A stretch of 64,000 nt of DNA from Dyadobacter chenwenxiniae (GCF_022869785.1 NZ_CP094997.1:4030001-4094000), one strand, 5' to 3'; positions 35,953 to 44,904 are shown, numbered from the stretch's first letter. The notes: a model not told the origin generated them from the sequence alone. Numbers and translations: made by a program.

Positions 35953-37365
35953 TTGCTAAGTTTTTTTCGCGTCAACGCACGGTATCAGACCATCAGTCTG
36001 GTAGTATTTTTCTTACTGCTCCGCCTTCCATTTTTCCTGGGTGGTGCGCCGCTGCTTATCCCCGAACTAAGCTGGATGCTCGTAGGCGAGCAGATGGGCC
36101 GTGGCTTTATGCTCTACCGCGATGTGTGGGATAATGTGAGCCCCTTTTCGGGCCTTACTTACTGGCTTATCGATACGCTATTCGGGCGGGAACAATGGAT
36201 TTACCAGCTGGCAGCCATCACCGTTTCCATCGTCCAGATCCTCTATTTCAATTACGTTATACATTCCCGGGAAGTTTTTCCGGAACGCACATTCCTGCCA
36301 GGCGCACTGTATGCGCTGTTTCTGAACATTTCTTTCGACATGGGCACATTATCACCCATGCTGATGGCCAATACATTCCTGCTTTTTGCTTTTGGTTCCA
36401 TTGTCAAGATTCTGGTCAGGCGGGAAGTTACGCCGCAGGTTTTTGAAATGGGACTCTATATCGGGATTGCAACATTGTTTTATCTGCCTGCTTCATTGTT
36501 TATGATCTGGGCATTTCTGGCTTTATTGTTTTACACCGGCTCCACGGTCCGGCACCATTTACTGGGTTTATTCGGGTCTGTTTTTCCTTTACTAATGGTC
36601 GTGCTGTTCTTTTATATGAACAATAGCATCGAAAGCCTGAACAGGAACTTGCTAACCTCCGTTTTTCAGGTTAAACAATATAATCTCAATGATTTTTCCT
36701 CACTGCTTGCATCCTTATTGCTTCCGCTGGGCTTCGGGGTGATGGGTTTTATGCGGATTTTTACCACGCTGCGGTTTGTCAATTACCAAACGCGTATCCA
36801 GCAGGTGATGGCGCTGTGGTTCATTATCGCCGTGTTCACTATTCCGCTGATGCAATTCATGGCGCCAATGCAGTTCGTCATTTTCATTCCTCCCGCGGCT
36901 TTTTTCGCAACCCATTATTTTCAGAGTTTTAAAAAGAAAAGCTGGGCGGATGAGCTGCAATTTATCACCATGGGCACAGTAATTCTTTTGATCCAATATC
37001 AGGGATTACGGGGCATTATACCGGGACTTTCGATGGGTAAGCTGGAAAATCTGCGCGCCAAACAAGCTGAACTGCCTGAACAAATTCAAAAAAAGCGCGT
37101 GCTGGTGCTGGGACAGCATTCAGGGGAATACATTAATAATTACACCGCAACACCTTATCTTAACTGGGAACTGGCCAGCTACGATTTGCGGAATCTCGAC
37201 AATTTTGACAGCGTGATCCATGTGTATGATAATTTCAAAAAGGACCCGCCCGACTATGTCATTGACAAAGTAAACATTATGCCGAAACTGCTTTACCGCG
37301 TTCCGGCATTGAGAAATCAATATGAATTAAGCCCCTGGAAAGGGATTTATCAGCGCAAAATTTAG
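35953..37365 (+). CDS. Integral membrane protein, GT-C-like
   Basis: A 470-residue membrane protein with about ten to eleven helices. The only start codon compatible with the N-terminal helix is TTG at 35953: the in-frame stop lies 15 bases before it and no ATG occurs before the first helix. Between helices 1 and 2 it has GGAPLLIPELSWMLVGEQMG and MLYRDVWDNVSPFSGLTYWL, reminiscent of the first loop of GT-C glycosyltransferases with acidic and aromatic residues. A soluble C-terminal part (from about 370) contains RVLVLGQHSGEYINNY. No firm family assignment. The stop codon overlaps that of convergent rpiB. Confidence 0.75.
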   Translation: MLSFFRVNARYQTISLVVFFLLLRLPFFLGGAPLLIPELSWMLVGEQMGRGFMLYRDVWDNVSPFSGLTYWLIDTLFGREQWIYQLAAITVSIVQILYFNYVIHSREVFPERTFLPGALYALFLNISFDMGTLSPMLMANTFLLFAFGSIVKILVRREVTPQVFEMGLYIGIATLFYLPASLFMIWAFLALLFYTGSTVRHHLLGLFGSVFPLLMVVLFFYMNNSIESLNRNLLTSVFQVKQYNLNDFSSLLASLLLPLGFGVMGFMRIFTTLRFVNYQTRIQQVMALWFIIAVFTIPLMQFMAPMQFVIFIPPAAFFATHYFQSFKKKSWADELQFITMGTVILLIQYQGLRGIIPGLSMGKLENLRAKQAELPEQIQKKRVLVLGQHSGEYINNYTATPYLNWELASYDLRNLDNFDSVIHVYDNFKKDPPDYVIDKVNIMPKLLYRVPALRNQYELSPWKGIYQRKI

Positions 37366-37793
37366 CACGCAATTTTGTCAACGCGTGTCTGGTGACGGCC
37401 ACCTTCGAATTCGGTTGCGAGAAATGCGCCTACGCTTGCCAGTGCCGTTTCCAGTTCGATAAATCGAACGGGTAGGCAAATTATATTTGCATCGTTGTGC
37501 TGGCGTGCTAAGGCTGCTAACGGCAAGTCCCAAACCAATGCTGCACGGATTCCCTGGTGCTTGTTAGCCGTAATGCAAACACCCTGACCACTGCCGCATA
37601 GCAACACGCCTTTTTCGAACTCGCCACTTTCAACGCCGCTGGCAACAGGATGGGCGAAATCTGCATAATCCGCAGAATCAGCACTGTATGTCCCAAAATC
37701 CTTCACTTCAAAACCATTCGTGGTCAACCAGTTAATGACTGGCTCTTTGTAAGGAAAACCCGCGTGATCCGAACCGATAGCAATTTTTCTCAT
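37362..37793 (-). CDS. rpiB: Ribose 5-phosphate isomerase B
   Basis: A 143-residue enzyme of the RpiB/LacAB family, which interconverts ribose 5-phosphate and ribulose 5-phosphate. It has the N-terminal MRKIAIGSDHAGFPYKEPV with the substrate-binding Asp-His, YADFAHPVASGVESGEFEKG, the catalytic-loop region GVLLCGSGQGVCITANKHQG with the Cys near 66, and RQHNDANIICLPVRF. A possible -7 box TAACTTTG lies on the minus strand at 37878-37885. The stop overlaps the stop of the convergent membrane-protein gene by four bases. Confidence 0.95.
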   Translation of the reverse strand: MRKIAIGSDHAGFPYKEPVINWLTTNGFEVKDFGTYSADSADYADFAHPVASGVESGEFEKGVLLCGSGQGVCITANKHQGIRAALVWDLPLAALARQHNDANIICLPVRFIELETALASVGAFLATEFEGGRHQTRVDKIAC

Positions 37794-37923
37794 TACTTTT
37801 TTGTTAATTGTAACCGTCTGCTTTTATTATCAGCGGCGGTTAAAGTTAATATTTTATAATTTTAATGATGCAGGTAACAAAGTTATAATTATCTGCTTCA
37901 ACAACTAAATCGAATGACCGAAT

Positions 37924-38694
37924 ATGAGTGAAGGAGCAAAACCAACCAATGCCGAATTAATAGATGTTTCCCTCATGAATCCCGCGGTTCCGGAAGATGA
38001 AAAGCGGATTAAAGAGGCTTTTGAAGACCGGAACTGGAATGAAATAAAAAGTGCAGATTCATGGGTTGTATTTAAAGTAATGGCCGAGTTCGTCGAAGGA
38101 TTTGATAAGCTCGCCAAAATTGGCCCTTGTGTTTCCATCTTCGGATCGGCGCGAACGCTTTCGGACAACCCCCATTACAAAACCGCCGAAGACATTGCAG
38201 CAAAGCTTGTAAGGCACGGATATGGCGTTATCACAGGCGGCGGGCCGGGGATTATGGAAGCCGGTAACAAAGGCGCACGCGAGCAGGGCGGGAAATCTGT
38301 CGGACTAAATATCAAACTCCCTTTTGAACAACATAGCAATATTTATATCGATCCCGACAAGAACATTAACTTCGATTTCTTCTTTGTGAGGAAAGTAATG
38401 TTCGTGAAATATTCACAAGGGTTTATTGTCATGCCGGGCGGTTTCGGAACATTGGATGAAATGTTTGAAGCGATGACTCTGATCCAGACCAAAAAGATCG
38501 GCCGCTTCCCGATCGTCCTCGTTGGAACCAGTTACTGGACCGGGTTGCTCGACTGGATTAAAGGAACCATGCTGACCGAAGGGAATATCAATCCCGAAGA
38601 TCTTAAACTGATCAGCGTGGTGGACACTCCGGACGAAGCCGTGAGAGTGATTGATAATTTCTACAATAAATACATGTTGAAACCCAACTTCTAA
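37924..38694 (+). CDS. LOG-family (TIGR00730) Rossmann-fold protein
   Basis: A 256-residue protein of the lysine-decarboxylase-like LOG group, many members of which act as nucleoside 5'-monophosphate phosphoribohydrolases that release free bases such as cytokinins or adenine. Seen: CVSIFGSARTLSDNPHYKTA near 63-82, GYGVITGGGPGIMEAGNKGA near 99-118, and the signature MPGGFGTLDEMFEAM near 170. The N-terminal extension of about 60 residues before the Rossmann domain is of the kind seen in bacterial members. A terminator lies 12 bases after the stop. Confidence 0.93.
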   Translation: MSEGAKPTNAELIDVSLMNPAVPEDEKRIKEAFEDRNWNEIKSADSWVVFKVMAEFVEGFDKLAKIGPCVSIFGSARTLSDNPHYKTAEDIAAKLVRHGYGVITGGGPGIMEAGNKGAREQGGKSVGLNIKLPFEQHSNIYIDPDKNINFDFFFVRKVMFVKYSQGFIVMPGGFGTLDEMFEAMTLIQTKKIGRFPIVLVGTSYWTGLLDWIKGTMLTEGNINPEDLKLISVVDTPDEAVRVIDNFYNKYMLKPNF

Positions 38695-38705
38695 GCATTC
38701 AAAAC

Positions 38706-38748
38706 GAGCCATATCTCAATCAAAACGAAGATATGGCTCTATTTTTTT
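38706..38748 (+). terminator. Rho-independent terminator after the LOG gene
   Basis: GAGCCATATCT (38706-38716) pairs perfectly with AGATATGGCTC (38729-38739), followed by TATTTTTTT. The right arm is also the coding sequence (antisense) for the last residues IEPYL of the convergent helix-hairpin-helix gene. In the other direction the hairpin is followed by TTTT, so it may work both ways. Confidence 0.85.
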
Positions 38749-39693
38749 GAGCATAACATCATCTATGACGCGCACTTTCCTGAGATCGTCGATTGTGTGA
38801 AATGGTCCGTGTTGATTGCGATAATTGATAATGGTCGAGGTGATCCTTTTGTTTTTGAAATAAGAATGCTTGCTCAATTCCTCGGCCGTAACGCTATTAA
38901 TGCTGATTTTTTTCACTGCGCTACTAACCTTTCCATATTGCTGAAGTTCTGAGAGAGCCAGCGAGTCCAGCCCAAAAATCTCCTTGTATTGGTCCGGAGA
39001 ATGAAACCCGCCCAATGCGTCACGGAATTTCAGAATGCGCAGGGAGAGTTTACTTCCGATTCCCCTTAACATCACCAGCTCCGTTGTATCGGCTGTATTC
39101 ATATCAAAGGCGGCCATCACAGGCTTAACAGGCTTCCTGAATGTTGGGTAAGGCGCTTTTTTGTTTATATCCGGTTTCTTCGTTTTGCCGGCGCCGGGTT
39201 CAAGTGCAATTTGTGAATCGAAAACAATGTGTTTTTCCAACTTGTGAAAAAGCCCGGATGGGAAATCGTAAATGTTAAGCAAATCTTCCTTCTTCCGGAA
39301 CTTGCCGCCTTTCGTGCGAAACTTCTCGATTCGTTTTGCTAGGAATGCAGGAATACCCAATGTTTCAAGCTGATCAATGCTCGCTAAGTTGGGATCAAAA
39401 TCAAAAACCCTCACTGGTTTTGGCGGCCTTCTGGCATATTCCTTTTTTGGAAATGGCTTAAATTCTCTATTCTTGGATTGATTTGCCTTTTCAAGCGCAG
39501 CAGCGAGACTATCCAGCATTTCCAGATTAACCGGTTGCTCTTCAATGGGCAAAACAGGCAGCAAAAACCTTCGGAATAAAAAAGGAAACCATAACAAGAA
39601 CAAGCAAAGCACCATGAGGACGAGCGCGCCTCTCGCTTCCTTTTTTGAAATACCAAAATACGATTGCAGCAAGTCTGCCAGTTTACGAAACAT
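38716..39693 (-). CDS. Helix-hairpin-helix (ComEA-like) protein with a membrane anchor
   Basis: A 325-residue protein with a membrane helix near 23-45 (ALVLMVLCLFLLWFPFLFRR) and several ComEA/HhH units after it: IDQLETLGIPAFLAKRIEKF, MNTADTTELVMLRGIGSKLS with LRILKFRDALGGFHSPDQ, and INSVTAEELSKHSYFKNKRI with TIINYRNQHGPFHTIDDLRK. HhH repeats bind DNA without sequence preference. ComEA takes part in DNA uptake, but related multi-HhH proteins in Bacteroidota have no defined role. The C-terminus is encoded within the terminator hairpin of the convergent LOG gene. Confidence 0.9.
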   Translation of the reverse strand: MFRKLADLLQSYFGISKKEARGALVLMVLCLFLLWFPFLFRRFLLPVLPIEEQPVNLEMLDSLAAALEKANQSKNREFKPFPKKEYARRPPKPVRVFDFDPNLASIDQLETLGIPAFLAKRIEKFRTKGGKFRKKEDLLNIYDFPSGLFHKLEKHIVFDSQIALEPGAGKTKKPDINKKAPYPTFRKPVKPVMAAFDMNTADTTELVMLRGIGSKLSLRILKFRDALGGFHSPDQYKEIFGLDSLALSELQQYGKVSSAVKKISINSVTAEELSKHSYFKNKRITSTIINYRNQHGPFHTIDDLRKVRVIDDVMLKKIEPYLRFD

Positions 39694-39798
39694 ATGTCAA
39701 AGCGATGAATTTATGCTTTGACGCAGATTTTGAAATGAAGTCACAAAAAAAGCTGCGAAGACGCCCTGGCATCTCCGCAGCTTATGGATACTATCGGG

Positions 39799-40842
39799 TT
39801 ATTGGTTTACAAAAACACTTCCGCTGCTTGCGGAAAGCGTCACCGGAATGCCGCCGCCATTCATTTTGCCCCGAACGCGGTCCTTCTCAGCTTCCCCGTC
39901 AAAGTTTTTGAGGGAAATGTTAACTTTATTGCCTTTCAAATCCAGATCAACACCTTTGTCCATCGGCATTGTTACGCGCACGCTTCCTGCCGAACTCGAA
40001 AGATCCACATACTCGCCTAATTTAGCCATTTCCACCTCAATACTGCCTGCGCTCGTGCTGGCTCTTAAACTTCCTGAAACATTCGCAAGCCTTACCGAAC
40101 CGCCCGACGTGCCGGTGTTCAGTGATCCCTTGATGTCGTCCCCTTTCACACTTCCGCCGCTGGTGCGCGCTTCAATGTCGCCTTCCAGGCTGTTCAACAT
40201 AATGCTGCCTCCCGAAGTTTTGAGCTCAATTTTGCCGGTCAGCTCGGTCGCCTTGATGCTTCCGCCGCTGGTGTGCAGTTCAATGTCCTTTTTACAATTG
40301 CTAACATCAATGCTGCCTCCCGAAGTTCTGCCACGGATCACACCGTCCAGATCGGACACTTTCAGGCTTCCGCCGCTGGTAGTAAAATTTTGCTCACCGC
40401 TCAGCGATGCAATGTGAATGCTCCCGCCGCTGGTTTTAAGATTTGTCGCAATGTTTCTCGGAGCTGATACTTTGAAGCCGATGGAAATGTTGCGCTTATC
40501 ATTCCATTTCACATTGTTTTTGCGTTTTGCAGTCGCAACCACCCGGTTTCCCTCTGTGCCGATCAAAATGTCGTAGTCTTCCAGGCGGTCCTCAATTTCT
40601 TCTTTGCTTAAATTATCCTTCCCATTCCAATTGTTAGGCCTGACATACATATCTACCTGAAATCCGCTGCTCTGCCCACCGTTCACCGTAATAGACCCGC
40701 CAGAAGTTTCAACGGCTAGCTCTTTGAGATTGGCGCTGTTGAAGTTTTTGGTCACATAAGGTTTATCATGATCACTCTGGGCCGAAACAGCGCCGACAGT
40801 GAACAATGAAAGCATTATTAATAGTAGGTTTCTCTTTGTCAT
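39799..40842 (-). CDS. DUF4097 beta-strand-repeat protein, secreted
   Basis: A 347-residue protein with a signal peptide (MTKRNLLLIMLSLFTVGAVS, cleavage near SAQ). From about residue 135 it is a series of short beta-helix units, each with T(S)GGSI/V/L, for example NLKTSGGSIHIASLSGEQNF and RTSGGSIDVSNCKKDIEL, the pattern of DUF4097/adhesin-like proteins. It probably forms a periplasmic or surface beta-helix; its function is unknown. The repeat codons alternate between two synonymous versions (see the repeat entry). The upstream region is shared with a divergent small gene. Confidence 0.9.
   Translation of the reverse strand: MTKRNLLLIMLSLFTVGAVSAQSDHDKPYVTKNFNSANLKELAVETSGGSITVNGGQSSGFQVDMYVRPNNWNGKDNLSKEEIEDRLEDYDILIGTEGNRVVATAKRKNNVKWNDKRNISIGFKVSAPRNIATNLKTSGGSIHIASLSGEQNFTTSGGSLKVSDLDGVIRGRTSGGSIDVSNCKKDIELHTSGGSIKATELTGKIELKTSGGSIMLNSLEGDIEARTSGGSVKGDDIKGSLNTGTSGGSVRLANVSGSLRASTSAGSIEVEMAKLGEYVDLSSSAGSVRVTMPMDKGVDLDLKGNKVNISLKNFDGEAEKDRVRGKMNGGGIPVTLSASSGSVFVNQ
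40151..40434 (-). repeat. Internal 108-bp higher-order repeat of the DUF4097 gene
   Basis: The TSGGS codons occur at 40151, 40208, 40259, 40316, 40367 and 40421. The first five alternate between ACCAGCGGCGGAAG and ACTTCGGGAGGC versions at steps of 57, 51, 57 and 51 bases, so the true unit is 108 bp (36 residues, two coils); a sixth copy of the first version follows 54 bases on. The pattern shows growth by duplication of a two-coil unit. Confidence 0.75.
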
Positions 40843-40945
40843 GTCTAATATGATTAGGTTTTGGGGAATGATGACAAAATCGGTGGAGAGGTTGCACCGG
40901 CGGTATGATTTTTGGAATAATATATTAATTACAAAAAGTAAAACT

Positions 40946-41176
40946 ATGAAAACCTTTCACGTTGAAGTAATGAATGAATCAGAAGAGGAACTGATCACCA
41001 AAATCCTTGAAAACCTGAAACAAAAAGGAATGATCAACTTTTTTGAAAATCACAATGATGCCGCAAGCAGTAAGCCTGTGTCCGCTTCGGAAGAACAAGT
41101 TCAGGAAATCATCGACGAGGCCGAGCTTGGGCCTTATTACTCCGAAAAAGAAGCAAAAAATATTCTGAATTTATAA
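40946..41176 (+). CDS. Small hypothetical protein, acidic
   Basis: A 76-residue protein from ATG 40946; the longer open frame from 40799 runs into the 5' end of the divergent DUF4097 gene and is less likely. The sequence (MKTFHVEVMNESEEELITKI, then NLKQKGMINFFENHND) is acidic and helix-rich, with a C-terminal SASEEQVQEIIDEAELGPYY segment like that of antitoxin or small regulatory proteins. No partner gene of toxin type follows: the next gene is the convergent beta-glucosidase after 25 bases. I do not recognise a family. Confidence 0.6.
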   Translation: MKTFHVEVMNESEEELITKILENLKQKGMINFFENHNDAASSKPVSASEEQVQEIIDEAELGPYYSEKEAKNILNL

Positions 41177-41201
41177 ATCAACCACATTTACCCGCAGCGT
41201 T

Positions 41202-42551
41202 TCAGGCTTTCAGGAAAGATGCAAACCATTTACCTGAATCCTTGATCATGCGCTTCTGGTTATGAAAATCTACGTAAACCAGTCCGAACCGGGCATCATA
41301 ACCTTCTGCCCATTCAAAATTATCCACGAGCGTCCAGGCCAGATAGCCTTTCACATTGACGCCATCCTTTTTTGCTTTCAGGATCGCATTTAAATAGTTC
41401 TGATAAAAAATTTTGCGATCGATATCCCGAACTTCATCTCCATCAATATTATCCTGAAATGCTGCACCGTTTTCTGAAACGATGATTTCTTTGATGCCTT
41501 TATAAGCATCAAATTGTTTAAGGATATCATACATGCCATCACTGCTGATTTCCCAGCCCATGGCCGTTACCGGGACATTCCTCAGTCTTGCGGGCACTTC
41601 TTTCAGCCAAACCACCGGAGCAAAATAGGAATGCTTCACGACAACACTGAAATAATTCTGTATCCCAATGAAATCGAAGTCAAAACGAAGCCGTTCGGCA
41701 TCCCCGGCGTGCATATATCTTTTAATGTTGCCTAAAAACCCAAAAGCATCGATGGGATAACCTAAACCCAACGCAGGTTCGATAAACAGGCGGTTCATCA
41801 GCGCATCAGCACGCTTTGCAGCACGCAGGTCCTTCAGGTTCTGGCTTGCCGCATGCACATAGGAGCAGGAAATGGCCGTTCCAATATAAGCCCCTGCGAC
41901 ATTGTCCCGGATCACCTGGCCGCCAATGGACTGGCATAGAGCCAGATGGTGCACAACCGGAAGGAAATTCGCAATACTTTTTTTCCCCGGGGCGTGCAGC
42001 CCGGTGGTGTAACCGAGCCCCGCAACGGCCATGGGTTCGTTCAATACAATCCACTTTTTCACCCGGTCGCCAAATGCTTTTGCACAAATAGTGGCATAGG
42101 ATTCAAACCATTCCAGAATTTTTCTGCTTTTCCACCCGCCCAGATCTTCCAGCGCTTGTGGCAAGTCCCAGTGATAAAGCGTGATCCAGGGAATAATGTT
42201 CAGAGACAGGCATTTGTGGATCACCCGATTATAAAATGCGATGCCCGCCTCGTTAATTTCGCCAAACCCATGCGGCAAAATGCGCGACCAGGAAATGGAA
42301 AACCGGAATTCCTTGAATCCAAGGGTCCGGACAAGCTCGATGTCGCTCTCATATTGATGGTAAAAATCGCAGGCAATGTGCGCATTATCGCCGTTTTTGA
42401 TTTTCCCTTTGATCTTGGCGAACTTATCCCAAACGCATGGCCCTCTGCCATCCTCGTCCACCGCGCCCTCAATCTGATAAGCGGCTGTGGCCACTCCCCA
42501 GCTAAAATCATCGCCAAAATCCTGCTTACTGAAATGAATGTCCCCGATCAC
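41202..42551 (-). CDS. GH1 beta-glucosidase
   Basis: A 449-residue glycoside hydrolase of family 1 with a (beta/alpha)8 barrel. It starts with FSWGVATAAYQIEGAVDEDG. The acid/base Glu lies in IVLNEPMAVAGLGY near 170, the nucleophile Glu in IIVSENGAAFQDNI near 358, and substrate-binding parts are TLYHWDLPQALEDLGGW and AWTLVDNFEWAEGY. It has no signal peptide, so it acts in the cytoplasm on short beta-glucosides or related disaccharides. It stands alone, with 308 bases to the ECF sigma gene upstream. Confidence 0.95.
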   Translation of the reverse strand: MIGDIHFSKQDFGDDFSWGVATAAYQIEGAVDEDGRGPCVWDKFAKIKGKIKNGDNAHIACDFYHQYESDIELVRTLGFKEFRFSISWSRILPHGFGEINEAGIAFYNRVIHKCLSLNIIPWITLYHWDLPQALEDLGGWKSRKILEWFESYATICAKAFGDRVKKWIVLNEPMAVAGLGYTTGLHAPGKKSIANFLPVVHHLALCQSIGGQVIRDNVAGAYIGTAISCSYVHAASQNLKDLRAAKRADALMNRLFIEPALGLGYPIDAFGFLGNIKRYMHAGDAERLRFDFDFIGIQNYFSVVVKHSYFAPVVWLKEVPARLRNVPVTAMGWEISSDGMYDILKQFDAYKGIKEIIVSENGAAFQDNIDGDEVRDIDRKIFYQNYLNAILKAKKDGVNVKGYLAWTLVDNFEWAEGYDARFGLVYVDFHNQKRMIKDSGKWFASFLKA

Positions 42552-42859
42552 TGATTCAACATTATGAGCCGGAAAGTTAGCAACATATTATAAAAGAAAA
42601 GCCTTCACCCGTTAATTACGAATGGAGGAGCGCACGATGGGCCGTAAAAAAAGCAGACTGCTAATTGGGAGATTATGGAGCCTGTGCAAAACCCGCGTGA
42701 CCTTTGATCCATTCGTCTAACACATGGAGGACGTCGGAAAAATGCCGGCAGACTTTCAAATGTGCGCTTTTGGCCCAAACCTCCAAAAGTAATCCACCAA
42801 ATCGGGAAGTAGGGATATAAAAATGAAGGAGAGAGATAGAAACAATATGGATTGGGGCA
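42552..42859. other. 308-bp region between sigma-factor and beta-glucosidase genes
   Basis: No convincing gene. ECF sigma genes are often followed by an anti-sigma gene, but the minus-strand frame downstream of this one (42673-42894) overlaps the sigma gene's end and resembles no anti-sigma domain. A 27-codon + strand frame near 42638 follows a GGAGGAG run but has no other support. No terminator, repeat or RNA gene was identified. Confidence 0.5.
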
Positions 42860-43468
42860 TCAGGCGAAAATAGCTTCGGGTGTATCCACCTCAAATACTT
42901 GACGTAGTTCCTGCAACGCCTTACGAATCCGGGATTTAACAGTCCCCAACGGCAAACTCAGCCGCTCCGAAACTTCTTCATGCGTGTAACCCTGGAAGTA
43001 CACCATTTCGATCAGCAATTTGCGTTCGGGAAGCAGGCGCTCCACGATCGACCGCAGATCAATCGTTGCAGGAAGCGGATTAAATATGGTTGCAGGAGAA
43101 AGATCCCCATCACGCACCGATTCAAGCTTGACAACCTTTTCTTTTTTAACCTCTACACGCAACTTGTCGATAGCCGTGTTGCGGGCAATATTTAAAATCC
43201 ATGTGAACAATGTCCCTTTCTCGGCATTATAGCTGCCAATGTTTTTCCAGATTTTAAGAAATGTATCCTGCATCGCATCACAGGCGCGCTCCTCGTCTTT
43301 TACGATCTTCACAATGATCCCGTACAAGGCCGAAGAATAGTGATCATACAAATATTCAAAGGCAGCACGATCGTTGGATTTCAGAAGAGAAGTCAGCTCT
43401 TGTTCTGTGTAGGTATACCTGGCAGCCATATATTTAATATTATCTGGGTTCGTCGTTACGGGATCCAT
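42860..43468 (-). CDS. ECF-type RNA polymerase sigma factor
   Basis: About 202 residues from ATG 43468 (MDPVTTNPDN); a later ATG at 43429 is also possible, and the frame upstream to 43519 is hydrophobic and unlikely. Region 2 has FEYLYDHYSSALYGIIVKIV and CDAMQDTFLKIWKNIGSY, and region 4 has MVYFQGYTHEEVSERLSLPL with GTVKSRIRKALQEL. It lacks the C-terminal extension of larger ECF groups. No anti-sigma gene follows, so regulation is unclear. A perfect 13-bp palindrome lies about 60 bases upstream in the region shared with the divergent DUF885 gene. Confidence 0.93.
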   Translation of the reverse strand: MDPVTTNPDNIKYMAARYTYTEQELTSLLKSNDRAAFEYLYDHYSSALYGIIVKIVKDEERACDAMQDTFLKIWKNIGSYNAEKGTLFTWILNIARNTAIDKLRVEVKKEKVVKLESVRDGDLSPATIFNPLPATIDLRSIVERLLPERKLLIEMVYFQGYTHEEVSERLSLPLGTVKSRIRKALQELRQVFEVDTPEAIFA

Positions 43469-43522
43469 AGCTTGATTTTGTGATATTATTAATATTATTC
43501 CACTTCCGATTACAATCAATGT

Positions 43523-43535
43523 GTGTAATTTACAC
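43523..43535. promoter_or_regulatory. Palindrome between divergent sigma and DUF885 genes
   Basis: GTGTAATTTACAC has six-base arms around a central T. It lies 55 bases before the sigma-factor start and 41 before the DUF885 start, so a bound regulator could act on both. A similar-looking GTGTAATT-type site elsewhere was not searched exhaustively. Low support. Confidence 0.35.
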
Positions 43536-43575
43536 CCAATGTGGGAATTGGTGTTTCATTTAACTGCTTATTCGA

Positions 43576-44904
43576 ATGACCCTTAAAAACATCCTTGCAT
43601 GCATTTCGGTGTGTACGGTCATCGCCTGTTCGTCTAGAAAACAGTCTTCCGTCGATGAGGAAAAGCTAAAACAAATCGGCCAGGAATATGTGGCACTGGG
43701 GCTGAGCATCGGACAATATGATCCCGACTTCGTAGACGCTTATTATGGCCCGGATTCACTCCGTCCTGCCGCTTTGAATGACACATCCGATTTTCCGAAA
43801 GACAGCCTGATCCTGAGAGTTTCCGGTTTAAAAAAACAAGTTGCCGGGCTGCGTGCTGCTTCAACCAATGACACCATTCGCTCCCGGGCGGATTGGCTCG
43901 GATCGCAGTTAACCGCATTCGAGCGGAGGATCAGGATTTTTTCCGGCGAAAGTGCCGCATTTGATACAGAATCGAAAGAATTATTCGATGCTGTTGCGCC
44001 TGTTTATGATGAAAAACATTTCCAGGACCTGATCGCGAGAATGGATAGCATGTTGCCGGGTAAGGGTCCCCTCCCCGACCGTTTTCAAAAAATCGCCTCG
44101 CGGTTTTTGCTTCCCAAGGATAAGATTGACACCGTTTTCCGGGTTGCGATTGCGGAAGCCAGAAAGCGTACTTTGCAACATTACAAACTGCCTCCCGGTG
44201 AAAATTTCAAGCTGGAATATGTGACAGACAAGCCTTGGTCGGGATATAACTGGTATAAAGGCAATTACCAAAGCCTGATCCAGATCAACATCAGTCAGCC
44301 TATTTTCATCCAAAGGGCCATTGATCTGGCTTGCCACGAAGGTTATCCGGGCCATCATGTTTTCAATGCGCTTTTGGAAAAAAACATTTATCACGATAAG
44401 GGCGCTCTGGAAATTTCACTGTATCCGCTTTTTAGTCCCCAGTCGCTGATTGCGGAAGGAAGCGCCAATTATGGCATTTCCATTGCGTTCCCCGGCGACT
44501 CTCAGGAGCAATACTGCAAACAGGTTCTCATGCCCCTCGCGGGTATAGATACAACGGGTGCGCATCTTTATTTTGAAGCGCTTAAAATCGGGTCAGCGCT
44601 CAATTATGCAAGGAATGAAGTGGCAAGAGGCCTTGTTAATAAATCCATGACTGACAAAGAAGCATTACGCTGGCTTACAGACTATTGCCTGCTGACTGAA
44701 AAAGGCGCTACGGATTATCTCAGATTTATCAAAAAATACAGAAGCTATGTCATCAATTACAATTACGGACAAGACCTGGTGAAAAATTACATTGAAGGAA
44801 CGGCTGGCCAGGATTCCGGAAAACGCTGGAAAGCATTTGAAAAAATATTAAGTAATCCAATGAAAGCCAGTGATTTGCTGGCTACTGACAAACAATACAA
44901 GTGA
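43576..44904 (+). CDS. DUF885 family lipoprotein, putative peptidase
   Basis: A 442-residue protein with a lipoprotein signal (MTLKNILACISVCTVIACSS, lipobox VIAC). The core has the DUF885 features LACHEGYPGHHVFNALLEKN near 250-270, containing the HExxxxH-like metal site HEGYPGHH, and LIAEGSANYGISIAFPGD with the downstream Glu. The family is classed with gluzincin-like peptidases. It is the first of three overlapping genes: its stop overlaps the GTG start of the next by four bases (GTGA). Confidence 0.88.
   Translation: MTLKNILACISVCTVIACSSRKQSSVDEEKLKQIGQEYVALGLSIGQYDPDFVDAYYGPDSLRPAALNDTSDFPKDSLILRVSGLKKQVAGLRAASTNDTIRSRADWLGSQLTAFERRIRIFSGESAAFDTESKELFDAVAPVYDEKHFQDLIARMDSMLPGKGPLPDRFQKIASRFLLPKDKIDTVFRVAIAEARKRTLQHYKLPPGENFKLEYVTDKPWSGYNWYKGNYQSLIQINISQPIFIQRAIDLACHEGYPGHHVFNALLEKNIYHDKGALEISLYPLFSPQSLIAEGSANYGISIAFPGDSQEQYCKQVLMPLAGIDTTGAHLYFEALKIGSALNYARNEVARGLVNKSMTDKEALRWLTDYCLLTEKGATDYLRFIKKYRSYVINYNYGQDLVKNYIEGTAGQDSGKRWKAFEKILSNPMKASDLLATDKQYK

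Noticed and set aside
40799..40945. N-terminal extension of the 76-residue acidic protein
   Set aside because: It overlaps the divergent DUF4097 gene's start and has no conserved character; ATG 40946 is a better start.
42638..42721. Short 27-codon frame after GGAGGAG between the beta-glucosidase and sigma-factor genes
   Set aside because: Basic but without any recognisable feature, and Shine-Dalgarno sites are not a reliable sign in this group.
42673..42894. Minus-strand 73-residue frame after the sigma gene as an anti-sigma factor
   Set aside because: It overlaps the sigma gene's 3' end and has no zinc-finger or membrane segment typical of anti-sigma proteins.
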